From: Prorocentrum cordatum
Taxonomy: Eukaryota; Sar; Dinophyceae; Prorocentrales; Prorocentraceae
Direction: 5' to 3'
DNA: 64,000 bases
Assembly: GCA_963575745.1 (NCBI GenBank)
Contig: CAUYUJ010021678.1
Location: 47,501 to 111,500 of the forward strand
Under the pieces are notes generated by a model, which worked only from the letters and a program-made list of their open reading frames with translations, searched no databases and was not told the DNA's origin. The position numbers and the translations under genes were made by a program. Within the stretch, counting starts at the first letter, position 1; every line of letters begins with the position of its first letter. This document shows, in pieces, positions 42,071-53,470 of the stretch.

Positions 42071-42330
42071 TGCATGCTGACCTCGAGGGGTGGAGCGTTT
42101 TCCTAGCCGCGTTCGCCCAGTACGACTTCGCGGAGATAACGACGCCTATCGGCGAGGCGCGGTGCGAAGAGCTGCACGCGCTGGTCTGAAGCCGCTTCCT
42201 TTCCTCTCGACGCCGCAGCGGGCACGGTCCGAAGGGCTGAGGCAGCTCTGAAGCGCTGCCGCTGCGGGAAATTGTGCATCCTGCGTGAGAGGCCCATGCG
42301 CCCGGTGATGCTCGGACCGGCCTGGTGGAC

Positions 42331-42432
42331 CTGTCCCCCCTCCTCCTCCTCCTCCTCCTCCCCTCCTCCTTCTCCCCTCCTCCTCCTCCTCCTCCTCCTC
42401 CTCCTCCTCCTCCTCCTCCTCCGCCTCCTCCT
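42331..42432. repeat. (CCT)n microsatellite
   Basis: TCCTCCTCC run of about 100 bp with two TT breaks. Confidence 0.95.
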
Positions 42433-42663
42433 GCTCATCAAGAGCATTCCACAGCCCCGGCACCGGCGTGTGAGGAGGTCCACCGGGGCCCGGCGTGTGA
42501 GGAGGTCCGTCCAGGCACGTTGCACACAAGCGGGCGGCGCATCTCTGTTGCTGCATTCGCTGCCACTTGAACTCGCCAAAAGACAAGGCCAGCGGTAATT
42601 CGCCAGCGCCGTCTCCACGCATCTCTCACGTTGCCACGCGTCCCCTGCGGGCTCTGGTTCCTT

Positions 42664-42725
42664 CTTCGTCTCCTCCTCCTCCTCCTCCTCCTCCTCCTCC
42701 GCCTCCTCCGCCTCCTCCTCCTCCT
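42664..42725. repeat. (CCT)n microsatellite
   Basis: About 20 CCT/CGC triplets. Followed by about 170 bp of mixed sequence without a gene. Confidence 0.95.
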
Positions 42726-42904
42726 GTCTGACGGCGGCTTACCCGTGCGTCGGCGGTGGGCGGACTCTTCCTTTCTGTGAGGCGGCGCTCCCGCCGTCTG
42801 TGCTGGGGGGCGGCGCCGCAGCAGGATGCTCCTCTGGCCAGCCAGGGGGCTGGGAGGGCCACAGCGTGCAGGGAGCGAGGAGGGCGATAGAAAAGTTGGA
42901 AAGC

Positions 42905-43100
42905 AACTCGCGGAAGCTTGCGATTGCCCCCTATGGCGCCCACTAGCGCGTATAGCGCGCAAAGCGGACATACTGCATCTCCCCCACATGGCGCCATTGA
43001 GCGCTCTATTGGGCGCCATTCGGCCATTGAGCGCTATCGGCATTATCTGGCGCTTTTGGGGGCTATTGAGCGCTATTGAATTGCATTGGGCGCGGTTCAC
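42905..43100. repeat. ATTGAGCGCTATT degenerate repeat
   Basis: About eight short units around the palindromic AGCGCT or GGCGCC (GGCGCCATTGAGCGCTCTAT, GGCGCCATTCGGCCATTGAG), spacing about 17-25 bp. Confidence 0.7.
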
Positions 43101-43985
43101 CGACATAAATTGGATACAAGACGAGCGGAAACTTCCGTGATTTACGATCGAGAGAAAGGATCAGGCAGAACTGCTTCGCAACGTCGGATCTCAGGGTTCG
43201 ATTTGCTTGCATGTGTTAGTCGGTTCGCGGGTTCTCTCCTGCCCTCAGGATGCTCGCCATCTTCTGCGCCTCGCCGAAAACGTTCCAGGGGTGCTTGGCT
43301 CTTCCCGAACGGCTGCTGGAGAACTGAGCTATGGCTCGCCAACAGCAAGATGGACCCCGAAAAAAATGGCGAAACATTTCCCGAGCGGTGCCTCCACTTA
43401 GGGGGTTTTACTTCTCTTCCAAGGAGCTGCGCCTGGGTGGCGGTCTGGAAACGATGTGTTCGCCGTCACCGCCCTGTCTCCGCCTCGTCGCCGCCCATTC
43501 TGATGGCCGGAATGGCGGTCCCGCCGCTATCTCATCGCCGCCGCCGCCCCGTCGCTGCCTCGTCGCTATGTTGTCGTCACCACATATATTGCACCACGCA
43601 GATTGTGCAACATGATGTGCACCGCATAACTTGTGCAAGATGGAATTCACATTCCACCACCCTCCCGAGGTCGGACTTCACCGCTCACCCTGGGGATGTG
43701 CAATGTATAAAAGACCCTATCATACGATCCCAGCGCAGCCTGTATCAAGCAACACCGTGCGCGCACATTCGCTTATCACAAACCATCGAATTTCTCAAAA
43801 AAATAGTGACGACATGCGCACGCAATCGTCATCGCGCGCGCGTGCCAGAATCAATCAAACAAACTGTTGGTCCTGCCTAAATGTCGGAGCATCTGAAAAT
43901 CAACACGGTGTTGCAACATGGCTGCTGAAAGAAGATGTGCGCGAACGCTCTATCGCATTACCATACATTGGTTCCCCAACCTGTT
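43101..43985. other. No gene recognised; GTGCAA words at 43570-43640
   Basis: An inverted GTGCAA array (TATTGCACCACGCAGATTGT) at 43570-43640 borders element copy C. The remainder shows only short frames. Confidence 0.45.
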
Positions 43986-43989
43986 CACT

Positions 43990-44560
43990 AATTCAACCAA
44001 ACGTGCGTCTCGCAAACGCATGTCGAAATCATTCGAACGCCCTCGCGCGCGTGCTGGGAGGGGACGATCCCAAACCAACAAACACCATGCGGGCCACTCG
44101 CGCCCGTCGGCCGCGCGCGCACGTCAAATTTTTCACGAATTTCACCACCGACACGTGGGCGCCATCATCGCCAGCGGCGTGATCAGCATCGGGACCGTCA
44201 TTGGCGTTGCCGCCGTCATCGTCATCGTCAGCACAAGCATCGCTACAATCATCATCATGTCTGCCGTTGTCGACGTCGCCATGATAACGCGCCAGCACGA
44301 GTCACCGACTCGCACTGGAGTGCCCGCGCGTCAGCACGGCCTGCGAGAATCGCTGGGGGGGTCCCAAGCGGTCAGCGCCACCGCGGCCGCGTCGGTCGCG
44401 CCAGACTAGCTATCCGTTTTGCGCGTGAGCCTGCACGCGCCAGCGCGGCCGCAGCGGCGTGCCAGTCAGCGCAAGCAGTCATCGCAATCGCTGCCGCATG
44501 GGTCTTGCAAACATACTTGTGGATGGATGGGATGACTGTGCGAGCAGAGGGTTTGACAAA
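43990..44560 (-). mobile_element. Asp-frame dispersed element, copy C (inverted)
   Basis: Minus-strand landmarks match copies A and B: GGCAGCGATTGCGATGACTG, CACTCCAGTGCGAGTCGGTG, TATCATGGCGACGTCGAC, then Asp-rich NGRHDDDCSDACADDDDDGG, then GCGCGCGGCCGAC and GTTCGAATGATTTCGACATG. The plus frame of the same stretch is open and Ile/Val-rich (GVISIGTVIGVAAVIVIVST). Flanked on both sides by inverted GTGCAA arrays. Confidence 0.65.
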
Positions 44561-45334
44561 TCACTGCGAACAGAGCATTAAATGATTGCACCATACAGAC
44601 CGTGCCACAACATGGATCCACATAGATTGCACCACCGAGGTTGACAAACGTATATAGCACCACACAGCTTACCCGATATCTACATATATATATATATATA
44701 TATATAAAACTATATATGGGCACCCCCCCCCCAAAAAAAAAAAAGGACCCTGCAGGGTTTCTCGTCGTTCCATTTTCTTCGCGTGCACCGCTGTCGAGAT
44801 TGAACCTAGTCAGCGCTAGCGCCCACGCTGTACAATGGGAGCTTGCATACCGCATCATTGAAAACAATCGGAAGCGAAACGGCGCGTGCGACTCGTCGCG
44901 GGCACGGGCAAGGTAGAACTCATGTCGCGCTAGCACTCGCACTGCACAAGGGTGCCCGCGCGATGCGCGATGGGAGCGTCAGTTGAAACGAAACGGCACA
45001 TACGATCCGCCGTGGGCATCGGCAAGCGCTTTCATCGCCACTGCCATCGAACTTCCTGAGTTGACATAGTGGGCATACTCAGCAAGGTCGGGCAATGGCA
45101 TCAGCTGCTCTTCCGCACAAGGTGCACCGCGCTGATCTGCAGCGCCAACTGCATCGCTGGCCACTGCGCTGAGCACGGGCATCTTGCTATAGCGAGCCCG
45201 CAACCACATCTTCATGCGAGTTCTCACTCTCAATGTCGTTGCTGTGGAAGCCCGTGGATCGATCCCGCCACCCTGTGCAATGGTCCACAGGCGGAGCGTA
45301 GCGCGGTTGTCTGGAACCGACCTCTCATTGATAT
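44561..45334. other. No gene recognised; TA, C and A runs at 44680-44745
   Basis: TATATATA at 44682-44706, C11 and A12 runs at 44722-44744. 44810-45000 has CGCGTGCGACTCGTCGCGGG-like words repeated near 45000. No coding frame. Confidence 0.45.
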
Positions 45335-45720
45335 GACATGGTGAAAACACTGTAAAATCCAATTTTTCCAATTCTCTGGGTACGAACCCTCGCTGATGCG
45401 GCAGATGGGAATGTTCCAATTCTCGAACCCTCGCCGGTGCGGCAGAGAGAAAACGCTGTAACATCAAATTTTCCAATCTTTCTAATTCTCAGGCGCCGAA
45501 CCTCGCTGGTGCGGCGGAGGAAAACATTGCAAAATCCAATTTTTCCAGATTTTCCAATTCTGTGGCGCTGAACCGCTTGCAACATCGATGGGGATTCAGT
45601 CTGGGAGAACTGGAAAAATTGGAAAAATCTGAGTTCACAGTGTTTTCTTTCTGCCGTACCTGCGAGGGTTCGGCGCCTGAGAATTGGAAAATTGTAAAAA
45701 TTGGATTTTACAGCGGGTTG
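45335..45720 (-). repeat. TTGGAAAAATTGG inverted-repeat family, left copy
   Basis: Carries TGATATGACATGGTGAAAAC, CCAATTTTTCCAATTCTC, AACCCTCGCTGATGCGGCAG, CTGGTGCGGCGGAGG and CAACATCGATGGGGATTCAG. Orientation is opposite to units 1 and 3 of the array at 51185-52345, so the LINE lies between inverted copies. Confidence 0.85.
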
Positions 45721-45954
45721 GCCAATCCAGAACCGACACCTTTGGGAGGAGGAGGAAGAGCAGAGCAGAGCAGATCCTCGTGGAGTCCCTGTCAAGATCA
45801 CGACCTCGAAGCTCGAAAAACTTGACTGCACTCTGAGAGGGTTCCTTCGAAACCAGACGACTGACGATGCAAGCCCCTCTCAGGCTCACAGCAAAGACTG
45901 CACTGGCCGATGGGCACCCCGATAGGCACGCAGCCCTCAGAGGGGGCCCATACA

Positions 45955-46290
45955 TCAGGCGCGGCGACCTCGCCCTCCCCCCCGCCCCCCCGAGCTCGCC
46001 CCCCGCCTCCCACTCCCGACGTGTCGGCCGCCACGGCCTCGATTCGAAGGCATATTCATTACTGGGATCTCAGGAGCTGTTGTCACTGCGATACCTTCTG
46101 GAAGACTAACTGGGGTCCTACTTACTGCCCGAGCAATCTGATCCTGCGTCGCACTACCTGCTGCTACAAGTAATGCTAGTCTCTCACTACTGGCCATCAT
46201 CGGAAATCTGCTGGCTAGCATATCACGACTGTCCTGAACACTGCTATCCCTTTCTGGCGCCATCTGAGGGGGCGCCTCACGTCCTACTTG
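45955..46290 (-). pseudogene. Out-of-frame C-terminal extension of the LINE protein
   Basis: Beyond the main-frame stop the shifted frame reads QVGREAPPQMAPERDSSVQD then SRDMLASRFPMMASSERLAL and LVAAGSATQDQIARAVSRTP, helical and mixed in composition, ending in a Gly/Arg-rich tail at TGA 45957-45955. The sequence CACAAGTAGG at the junction allows the stop to be bypassed by a one-base shift. Confidence 0.55.
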
Positions 46291-49200
46291 TGGTCCTTGC
46301 GATCGAGAAACTTCGAGATCTCCCTCTCCAGCGGCCCCCGCGGGGCCGCGCCCGAAAGGAAGGAGCCCCCCTCCACCGCCGCCAGCGTCTCCACCATCGG
46401 GCCGATCACCGCCCCCATGTTGCGATGAAGATCCACTTTGAAGAGAAAAGTTGCCTTGTCTTTCTGGCCCTCGACCTTGCGATGAATACGAACGCGGAAG
46501 TACTGGACTGCACGGGCGATATCCGACAGCGGAACCTTCGCGAGCTTCTCGTCCCAGAACGTGCGCATGTCCACCTTGAGCTTCTCGGCCCTCTGTTTGA
46601 TGGAAGGGTCCGCCTCCTCTGCCACCGTCTTGGTGGCTCCGTACTCCCATACTGCCATAAAGATTTGTAGATGAGGAGCGGCGCGTCCTTTGTGATCCAC
46701 CGTCTCGCCACCGTCTGCGCGCTTCTTCATCTCTTTGCTCGTCTCGTTGTACGCCACTCCTGCCGCGACTGCGGCTGCGATCATGCCCTGGCCTGCGTCC
46801 AACTCGTGCCTCAAGTGCACCACGGCTCCGAGGTCGGCAAGCTCTCGACTGTTGGCTAAGATTAGCTTGCAGATGACCACGATGATTTTGTCGAACGGGA
46901 TTCGACCACCCTGGCTGCCCGACTCCTTCTTGCGTTTGGCGTCGGGCTGAGTGCCATCGGCTTCTGGGGAGCCGGCACTCTTGAACCACGCAGGTCTCTG
47001 GAGAGCCTCGACTTCCATGATGAAAGCCGTGAACGTCGGTACTGATCGTACGAGTAGTCGATATGAAGGGCGCGATCTGAACTGGCAGATGGCTTCGGAG
47101 ATGGCGACAGAGAGACAGCGTATCCTCCCCCACATAGTCACAGCATGGACACTCATAGGACGGCGGGGTAACCATCGGGGCCAATGTACGAGGTCCACAT
47201 GTGAGGCACTTTCCCTTCTGTAGTGAACGTAGTAGATGACGGGCAGCAGTAACTTGCGTTGCGAAAGTCTGTAAACAGTGAATGCATACGTGCTAGGTGA
47301 TAGTACATGTGCTAGGTTGCGTAGTTGATGACAATGCCGTAGATGTTCCAGTAGCTGCTTACGAGTCCTGAAGGCGCTCTTACAGGGCTCCCCATTGAGG
47401 TCCATCGGGCACACGAAGGGCAACTCAGCCTCTGCGTGATCTTCAGGCTCTTCGGGAGGGACCACTGGTGGAGCATATCCAGGAGGGGGGATGCAGACAG
47501 AGAAAGCTTGGCTCCGAAGCTCGGTCATATCCACCCTCTGAACATCCTCTGAGGCCTCCAGGTCGGTGAGAAGACGCAAGTCATTGGCAACATCTCGCAC
47601 GCTCTCGTAGGGGAGCATCCTGGAGACACGATCCAAATCGGACGCCACCTGTTTTGTCCACGGCGAAGAGTTCGGCGCAGGCCGTCCTGCACTCAGTTGC
47701 GGTCGCATGAATTCAATGGGAGACGACCCAAATAATGCGCATAAAATCTGAGTGTGTTCCTCAGGGTGCGCACACCAAGACTGATACAGCTTAACTCTGC
47801 GAATCAAGAGCTCCAGCGAGGAGGGAACCAGCTTCCAATACTCAAGTACTTGTTTAGTCGATAACGATTTCACGTGCGGGCCCTCCCAGGAAGTAGCTCT
47901 CCCCATCATAGCAATACGCCCCAGACGAGCCAGACAGCCATCTAAAATCGTAGTGTCCGTCTCCGTGACCACGAAACTTTCGAGTCCACTTAGTGAGGCG
48001 TTCTGAACGAACCCGATGAAGAGACTGCATTTCCACCTTTTCGGGATCCCAAGACTCCACGCCCTGCCCAGGGAGAAGAAGCCCGAACGAGCCGCCGAAC
48101 ACCTCCTGGAAATCTCGGACCTAGCCGAAGCGCTTAGCTGCAAATAAGGCCCAAGATATCTAGCGCGTTCCCGAACTGAGCCCTGGAGGAGAGAGGGGTC
48201 TTGGCGGAGCAGCTGGCGACACTGATAGCCACGGGCAGCGAAAAACATAAGGTACTCTTGCTTGGTGCTGTTCTGGCCGTAGCCAAAATCCACCAGATAG
48301 GAGTCTAATCTAGCATCAACCGTCTCAATCTTGGCTGTAAAATCACTCAGCGACATCTGCGGGTCCGCCAGGACAAAACTGTTGATATCGTCAGCGAACT
48401 TGTACGTGCTCAGGTCGGCTTGGAGTCCCTGCCAAGATGCTCGCAATCGCTTCGACTGAACATCAGCTTGGGACCCCCCATGCCTCCAGGACAAAATTGG
48501 GCGTGCGAATGTACCCACTAAAGCTCGGACGGCAAAAGGATCCCCCATCGTGTTCCCATGTGAAGGTCGAACTGTGAGAGGGCCCTCAAGCGCGCCCAGC
48601 GAAATAATAGCATTCTGATATCGTTGCTGGCAAAGTGCGTGATCACATTCACGAGAGTGAAGAAGTACGGTTGTGTCCAGCTGGTCCCATAGAGAACTGC
48701 CAAACGCGTTAGACATGTCTTTGAGCGTCATGGCATGTGTGATACCTTGGGCCCGCAAACGCCACGAGGTGATCAAAGCCCCCATGACTGCGTCCTCCCG
48801 TCGACGGTGTCGATAGTAGCCGTGGTCCTGAACAGCTGGTGGGGGTCTAAGCAAAGTCGAGTAGTACGCCTCCCCAAAAGCTGCCATCACATGAACCACT
48901 CGACGACCACGGGGACCTGCTAGACTGGATTTGCGTAGGCCTGCTCCTTCTGTCCGATGCCAGTAGAGAGGGCGAATGTTGTGCATCCTGATCTTCGCCA
49001 AGCCCACTTCTACCAGAAATTTGAAACCTGAGTTTGTCGGCGCACTCATGCCGGATCCCACGCCCTGGCCACGACGCTGCATTAGAGCCTTCTTCGGGAG
49101 GAACAGCATCAGCCAGAGCTCCAATGGTGCCGTGAAATCTGGAACTGCTTGTCGTTTAGCTGCGTGTCTCATCCACCGAATAACTCGATCCACATCCTCT

Positions 49201-50768
49201 TTACACAAATCAATAATTTCCTCAGAAGACTCCCACCAATACTGCTGACCATCACGTTCTGCACGCCATTCAAGCCAATCCTGAGGTTGAACAGCCATCC
49301 CACCCTGAGAACCTTCAAGGGACCACACATCCAACCACGCCTGCGAGGTAGGTGCTGCTGTTCGAACAAGAAGCCCATCGCGTTTCTTAGGCCCTATACG
49401 AGTGCGTGCCGCCCTACGTGCCACTCTCATTGCTTCCGCTTGCTTCTGGTGATTCCACAAGTCCGTAGCTTCCGCCACCAACTGCGATTGAAGGGCACGA
49501 GAGGCTTTGCGTCGGAGAAGACGTCGTTCTTGAGAAATGCGCTTCAGCTCGTTGTCGATGTGCTGGGCCTCCTCAGGGGAGGCATCCATCTTGCCTTCGC
49601 GTAAGTCTGCACGTTGATGCAAAAGAAGCCGTCGTGCCCTGCAGTCCGCCTGCCGCTGCGCATCACCGTCGAACGTCGTCATGCTGAAATGAGTCTGTCC
49701 CGCCGTCGTAATACAATCCTCCAGAACCTCAAAGATCTCATCCGGAGAACCGTACTCTCGCAAATAGTTATATGCGCCTCGCTGGTCAAGTTGTTCCTGA
49801 ACCGAATTAAGAAAGCTAGCCTTGTTCTGTCCATGTTGCAGAGCCGACATCATCTTGTCACGATCCCATCGAAGACGGGTCTGCGGGGCTGTCGGCCCAA
49901 TAGTGTGCTGCGAATACCACAAAGTACATTCTAAAGGTAGGTGATCTCGTGGACTGGGACCTTGGAAAGCCTGGAGCCGAGCGCCGAGTCTATGAAGCAC
50001 ATGTGCGTGAGCGATCAAGCCCTCCATGCCCGTGGGGATAAACAAATAATCAATGCGCGACTTGCCACCATCCTGACCAAAATAAGTTGGAATAACAGAC
50101 GTCCCACGTGCGTTGGTCGCCATCATCTCATGAGTCTGAAGGAGTTCGCGAAGCTGCTCACCTGCTCCTTTGCGAAGGCGCTCCGGTGACGGGGAATGCA
50201 CCACCACTGTGTCGACCGATGCTCCTCTCCCTCCTGCAGGCAGGCCGATCCCGTCGTTGGCATCACAGTAGATCACAGGCGTCGTTCTCAGAGGCAGCTC
50301 GGAGAGGACAGTGCGAAGCCAATCAATAAGAACACGAACAGTACGAAAATACAGTGGTCGGTGCTGGAGACGAGACGGCTTCGGTGGGAAATACAAGCTG
50401 ATGCCACATATGTCACTCCGTCCTCGTTTCACCCTGACTCCAAGACACCGCCCTTTGGCCTCCACTGGGGAAGCCCACGTCTGAATAATGTGCTGCTCCT
50501 GGAACCCCTTGCCCAAGATGACCGAACACCCCGTACTCGAGTTACTCAGAGGAGCCGCTGGACCAAAGGGAGCTTCAATCACTAACCGTCCCTGAACTCG
50601 ACGACGTAAGACGACGCTCCCAGAGATATGCTGCCTCCGATCCACCGCTTGGGTTCCAGCTAACAAAATCAGGTCGAAATTCGACGTCTCCACCACCACT
50701 TCTTCAAGCCTATCTCCCGTACATGACTGAGGGTTCCACCCTAAGAGACGAAGTTGTTGCTGTGCCAT
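46284..50768 (-). CDS. LINE polyprotein main frame: endonuclease, reverse transcriptase, zinc finger
   Basis: 1494 codons. Residues 7-285: apurinic-type endonuclease, with Asn in WNPQS, ISLYFPP, the D-x-N of YCDANDGIG (170/172), SRIDY (238-242) and SPRDHLPLE with the terminal Asp-His (276/277). The usual Glu after the second strand appears as AGTQ (38-41), so that catalytic position is changed. Residues 300-600: helical linker with an Arg-rich coiled coil (410-470). Residues 605-840: reverse transcriptase with the first Asp in LKDMSNAF (685), SHGNTMGDPF (737-746) and the active-site YKFADDINSF (790-799). Residues 1121-1147: C2H2-like finger (CPMDLNGEPC, HLRHCH). Around residue 1162 the credible protein leaves this frame and returns near 1230; from there to the stop is a basic, helical C-terminal domain (IPFDKIIVVICKLILANSRE). 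Start chosen at the first ATG; a GTG lies one codon upstream. The element is common in dinoflagellates as I recall. Confidence 0.85.
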   Translation of the reverse strand: MAQQQLRLLGWNPQSCTGDRLEEVVVETSNFDLILLAGTQAVDRRQHISGSVVLRRRVQGRLVIEAPFGPAAPLSNSSTGCSVILGKGFQEQHIIQTWASPVEAKGRCLGVRVKRGRSDICGISLYFPPKPSRLQHRPLYFRTVRVLIDWLRTVLSELPLRTTPVIYCDANDGIGLPAGGRGASVDTVVVHSPSPERLRKGAGEQLRELLQTHEMMATNARGTSVIPTYFGQDGGKSRIDYLFIPTGMEGLIAHAHVLHRLGARLQAFQGPSPRDHLPLECTLWYSQHTIGPTAPQTRLRWDRDKMMSALQHGQNKASFLNSVQEQLDQRGAYNYLREYGSPDEIFEVLEDCITTAGQTHFSMTTFDGDAQRQADCRARRLLLHQRADLREGKMDASPEEAQHIDNELKRISQERRLLRRKASRALQSQLVAEATDLWNHQKQAEAMRVARRAARTRIGPKKRDGLLVRTAAPTSQAWLDVWSLEGSQGGMAVQPQDWLEWRAERDGQQYWWESSEEIIDLCKEDVDRVIRWMRHAAKRQAVPDFTAPLELWLMLFLPKKALMQRRGQGVGSGMSAPTNSGFKFLVEVGLAKIRMHNIRPLYWHRTEGAGLRKSSLAGPRGRRVVHVMAAFGEAYYSTLLRPPPAVQDHGYYRHRRREDAVMGALITSWRLRAQGITHAMTLKDMSNAFGSSLWDQLDTTVLLHSRECDHALCQQRYQNAIISLGALEGPLTVRPSHGNTMGDPFAVRALVGTFARPILSWRHGGSQADVQSKRLRASWQGLQADLSTYKFADDINSFVLADPQMSLSDFTAKIETVDARLDSYLVDFGYGQNSTKQEYLMFFAARGYQCRQLLRQDPSLLQGSVRERARYLGPYLQLSASARSEISRRCSAARSGFFSLGRAWSLGIPKRWKCSLFIGFVQNASLSGLESFVVTETDTTILDGCLARLGRIAMMGRATSWEGPHVKSLSTKQVLEYWKLVPSSLELLIRRVKLYQSWCAHPEEHTQILCALFGSSPIEFMRPQLSAGRPAPNSSPWTKQVASDLDRVSRMLPYESVRDVANDLRLLTDLEASEDVQRVDMTELRSQAFSVCIPPPGYAPPVVPPEEPEDHAEAELPFVCPMDLNGEPCKSAFRTRKQLLEHLRHCHQLRNLAHVLSPSTYAFTVYRLSQRKLLLPVIYYVHYRRESASHVDLVHWPRWLPRRPMSVHAVTMWGRIRCLSVAISEAICQFRSRPSYRLLVRSVPTFTAFIMEVEALQRPAWFKSAGSPEADGTQPDAKRKKESGSQGGRIPFDKIIVVICKLILANSRELADLGAVVHLRHELDAGQGMIAAAVAAGVAYNETSKEMKKRADGGETVDHKGRAAPHLQIFMAVWEYGATKTVAEEADPSIKQRAEKLKVDMRTFWDEKLAKVPLSDIARAVQYFRVRIHRKVEGQKDKATFLFKVDLHRNMGAVIGPMVETLAAVEGGSFLSGAAPRGPLEREISKFLDRKDHK
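47080..47292 (-). pseudogene. Out-of-frame zinc-finger segment of the LINE
   Basis: In the frame shifted relative to the main ORF this piece reads HVCIHCLQTFATQVTAARHL, then KGKCLTCGPRTLAP and ECPCCDYVGEDTLSLCRHL ending RSH. It contains Cys-x2-Cys-x12-His and a perfect Cys-x2-Cys-x12-His-x3-His finger, a far better match to the LINE zinc-finger region than the main frame here. A TAG in this frame at 47293-47295 fixes the switch point to about 47285-47300. Confidence 0.7.
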
Positions 50769-50879
50769 CACCGCCCTGGGAGGAGCGGCCGCAACTGGGG
50801 CATGTGAGGCCCCTTCACGATGTACGATGAGGAAAAGAATCTGCCCCTGGAATGGAAGTCTCGATAGAAAGGGGCTGGA

Positions 50880-52345
<1,466 letters not shown>

Positions 52346-52483
52346 CAGACAACCGCCCTGCTGTCTGGAAGCAGTGCTCACGGAAGCTACACACAAGGGC
52401 CGCCGACGAAACCCATTCAAGCTTACACCCGCCCAAGATGATATGTAAGAAAAGTGTGCAGGGTCCTTGGGGGGGAACCCATA

Positions 52484-52610
52484 GAGATATATATATATAT
52501 ATATATATGTAGATTGCACACATATTTTGCACAACGTAGAATGCACAGTATATAGTGCAGCACATCGAGTGCTCGATTGCACAACATACATAACTAGAAA
52601 TATACGGTTT
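52484..52610. repeat. TA tract and GTGCA-type words
   Basis: TATATATA at 52489-52508, then AGATTGCACACATATTTTGC, AGAATGCACAGTATATAGTG and GCTCGATTGCACAAC, a weak relative of the GTGCAA arrays. Confidence 0.65.
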
Positions 52611-53324
52611 GTGGCCCACGATAGCTAACATTATATTGAATCTGTCGGGTGGTTATAGTTGAGAATGGCCGACACACAACAATAATCGGGACGAATTCTC
52701 CCGCCGCCGCCGTCGTTGCCAGCCAAGAGAGCGCTGGGTGTGGGGGGGGCAGCAGGATTAGCGACCTCCTGAGGTTAGGGAGGGAAGGCTCAGGCCGGGA
52801 GCCGGGTTGGGGGGGGGGGCACGCGTCGACCCCCCATGGCCCACTTCTCGCCAGCGGGGGCTCGAAAGGCTCCCTCCACCGCCCAGGAACATGCGGAAAC
52901 GCTGTTATCGGGGCCGCCCTCCGGCTGGCCGGGGGGCCCGGACGGCCACGGGCGCAGGAGCGAGGAGGGCGACAGCGAGAGAATCGCAGGTGGCGGCAGC
53001 CGCATCCTACCCCCACCAACCATCGGCTTTCCTGAATCGACGAGGGGGAACAAAAACGGTGGGGAAATGCTTCTTAGATCCTGAATGGGCTCCTTCCCTA
53101 CGGTACGGATTCATTCCAGAGGATTCTTCGAAAAAAGGTTGGGGTTCAAATTCCGCCGTGCGCTCGACGAATTTTGAACCCTACCCCCGCCGCCCATCGA
53201 GTTGCCTGAATCGCTGGTCGGCGAAGGTCGGGCTCGGATTTCGCTGCCGGTCGCAGCGGGCGTTGGCGCCCCGCGGCCGGCCCCTGGGGGCCCTCACAGA
53301 TCGACCTGGCCCGAACAATGGCGC
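52611..53324. other. No gene recognised
   Basis: GC-rich with a G11 run (52809-52819). CATCCTACCCCCACCAACCA near 53008 and CCTACCCCCGCCGCCCATCG near 53181 are related words followed by CCTGAATCG. Several frames are open on both strands. Confidence 0.45.
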
Positions 53325-53470
53325 AGGAGGAGCAGGAGGAGGAGGAGGAGGAGGAGGAGGAGGAGGAGGAGGGGGAGGAGGAGGAGGAGGAGGAGGAGGA
53401 GGAGGAGGAGGAGGAGGAGGAGGAGGACAGCAGGAGAAGGAGGAGGAGGAGGAGGAGGAGGAGGAGGCTC
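53325..53470. repeat. (GGA)n microsatellite
   Basis: About 45 GGA triplets with minor breaks. Confidence 0.97.

Larger units (their letters stand above)
45955..50768 (-). mobile_element. Non-LTR retrotransposon (LINE), frame-shifted coding region
   Basis: A single element supplies nearly all of this region. The main frame runs from ATG 50768-50766 to TAG 46286-46284. Two further segments in another frame (47292-47080 and about 46290-45955) carry clear family residues, so the ancestral protein probably ended at TGA 45957-45955, about 105 residues past the TAG. It would act by target-primed reverse transcription: nick DNA, then copy its own RNA. The 3' untranslated part extends to about 45725, where the left flanking repeat begins. 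No poly(A) tail or target duplication was identified. At least three phase changes mean this copy is likely inactive. Confidence 0.8.

Noticed and set aside
47184-47186. Start codon for the shifted LINE frame at 47184
   Set aside because: The codon there is TTG and the credible protein continues upstream to about 47292, so it is not a start.
53140-53165. GGGGTTCAAATTCC resembling a T-arm
   Set aside because: Stem bases do not pair and no acceptor stem was found.
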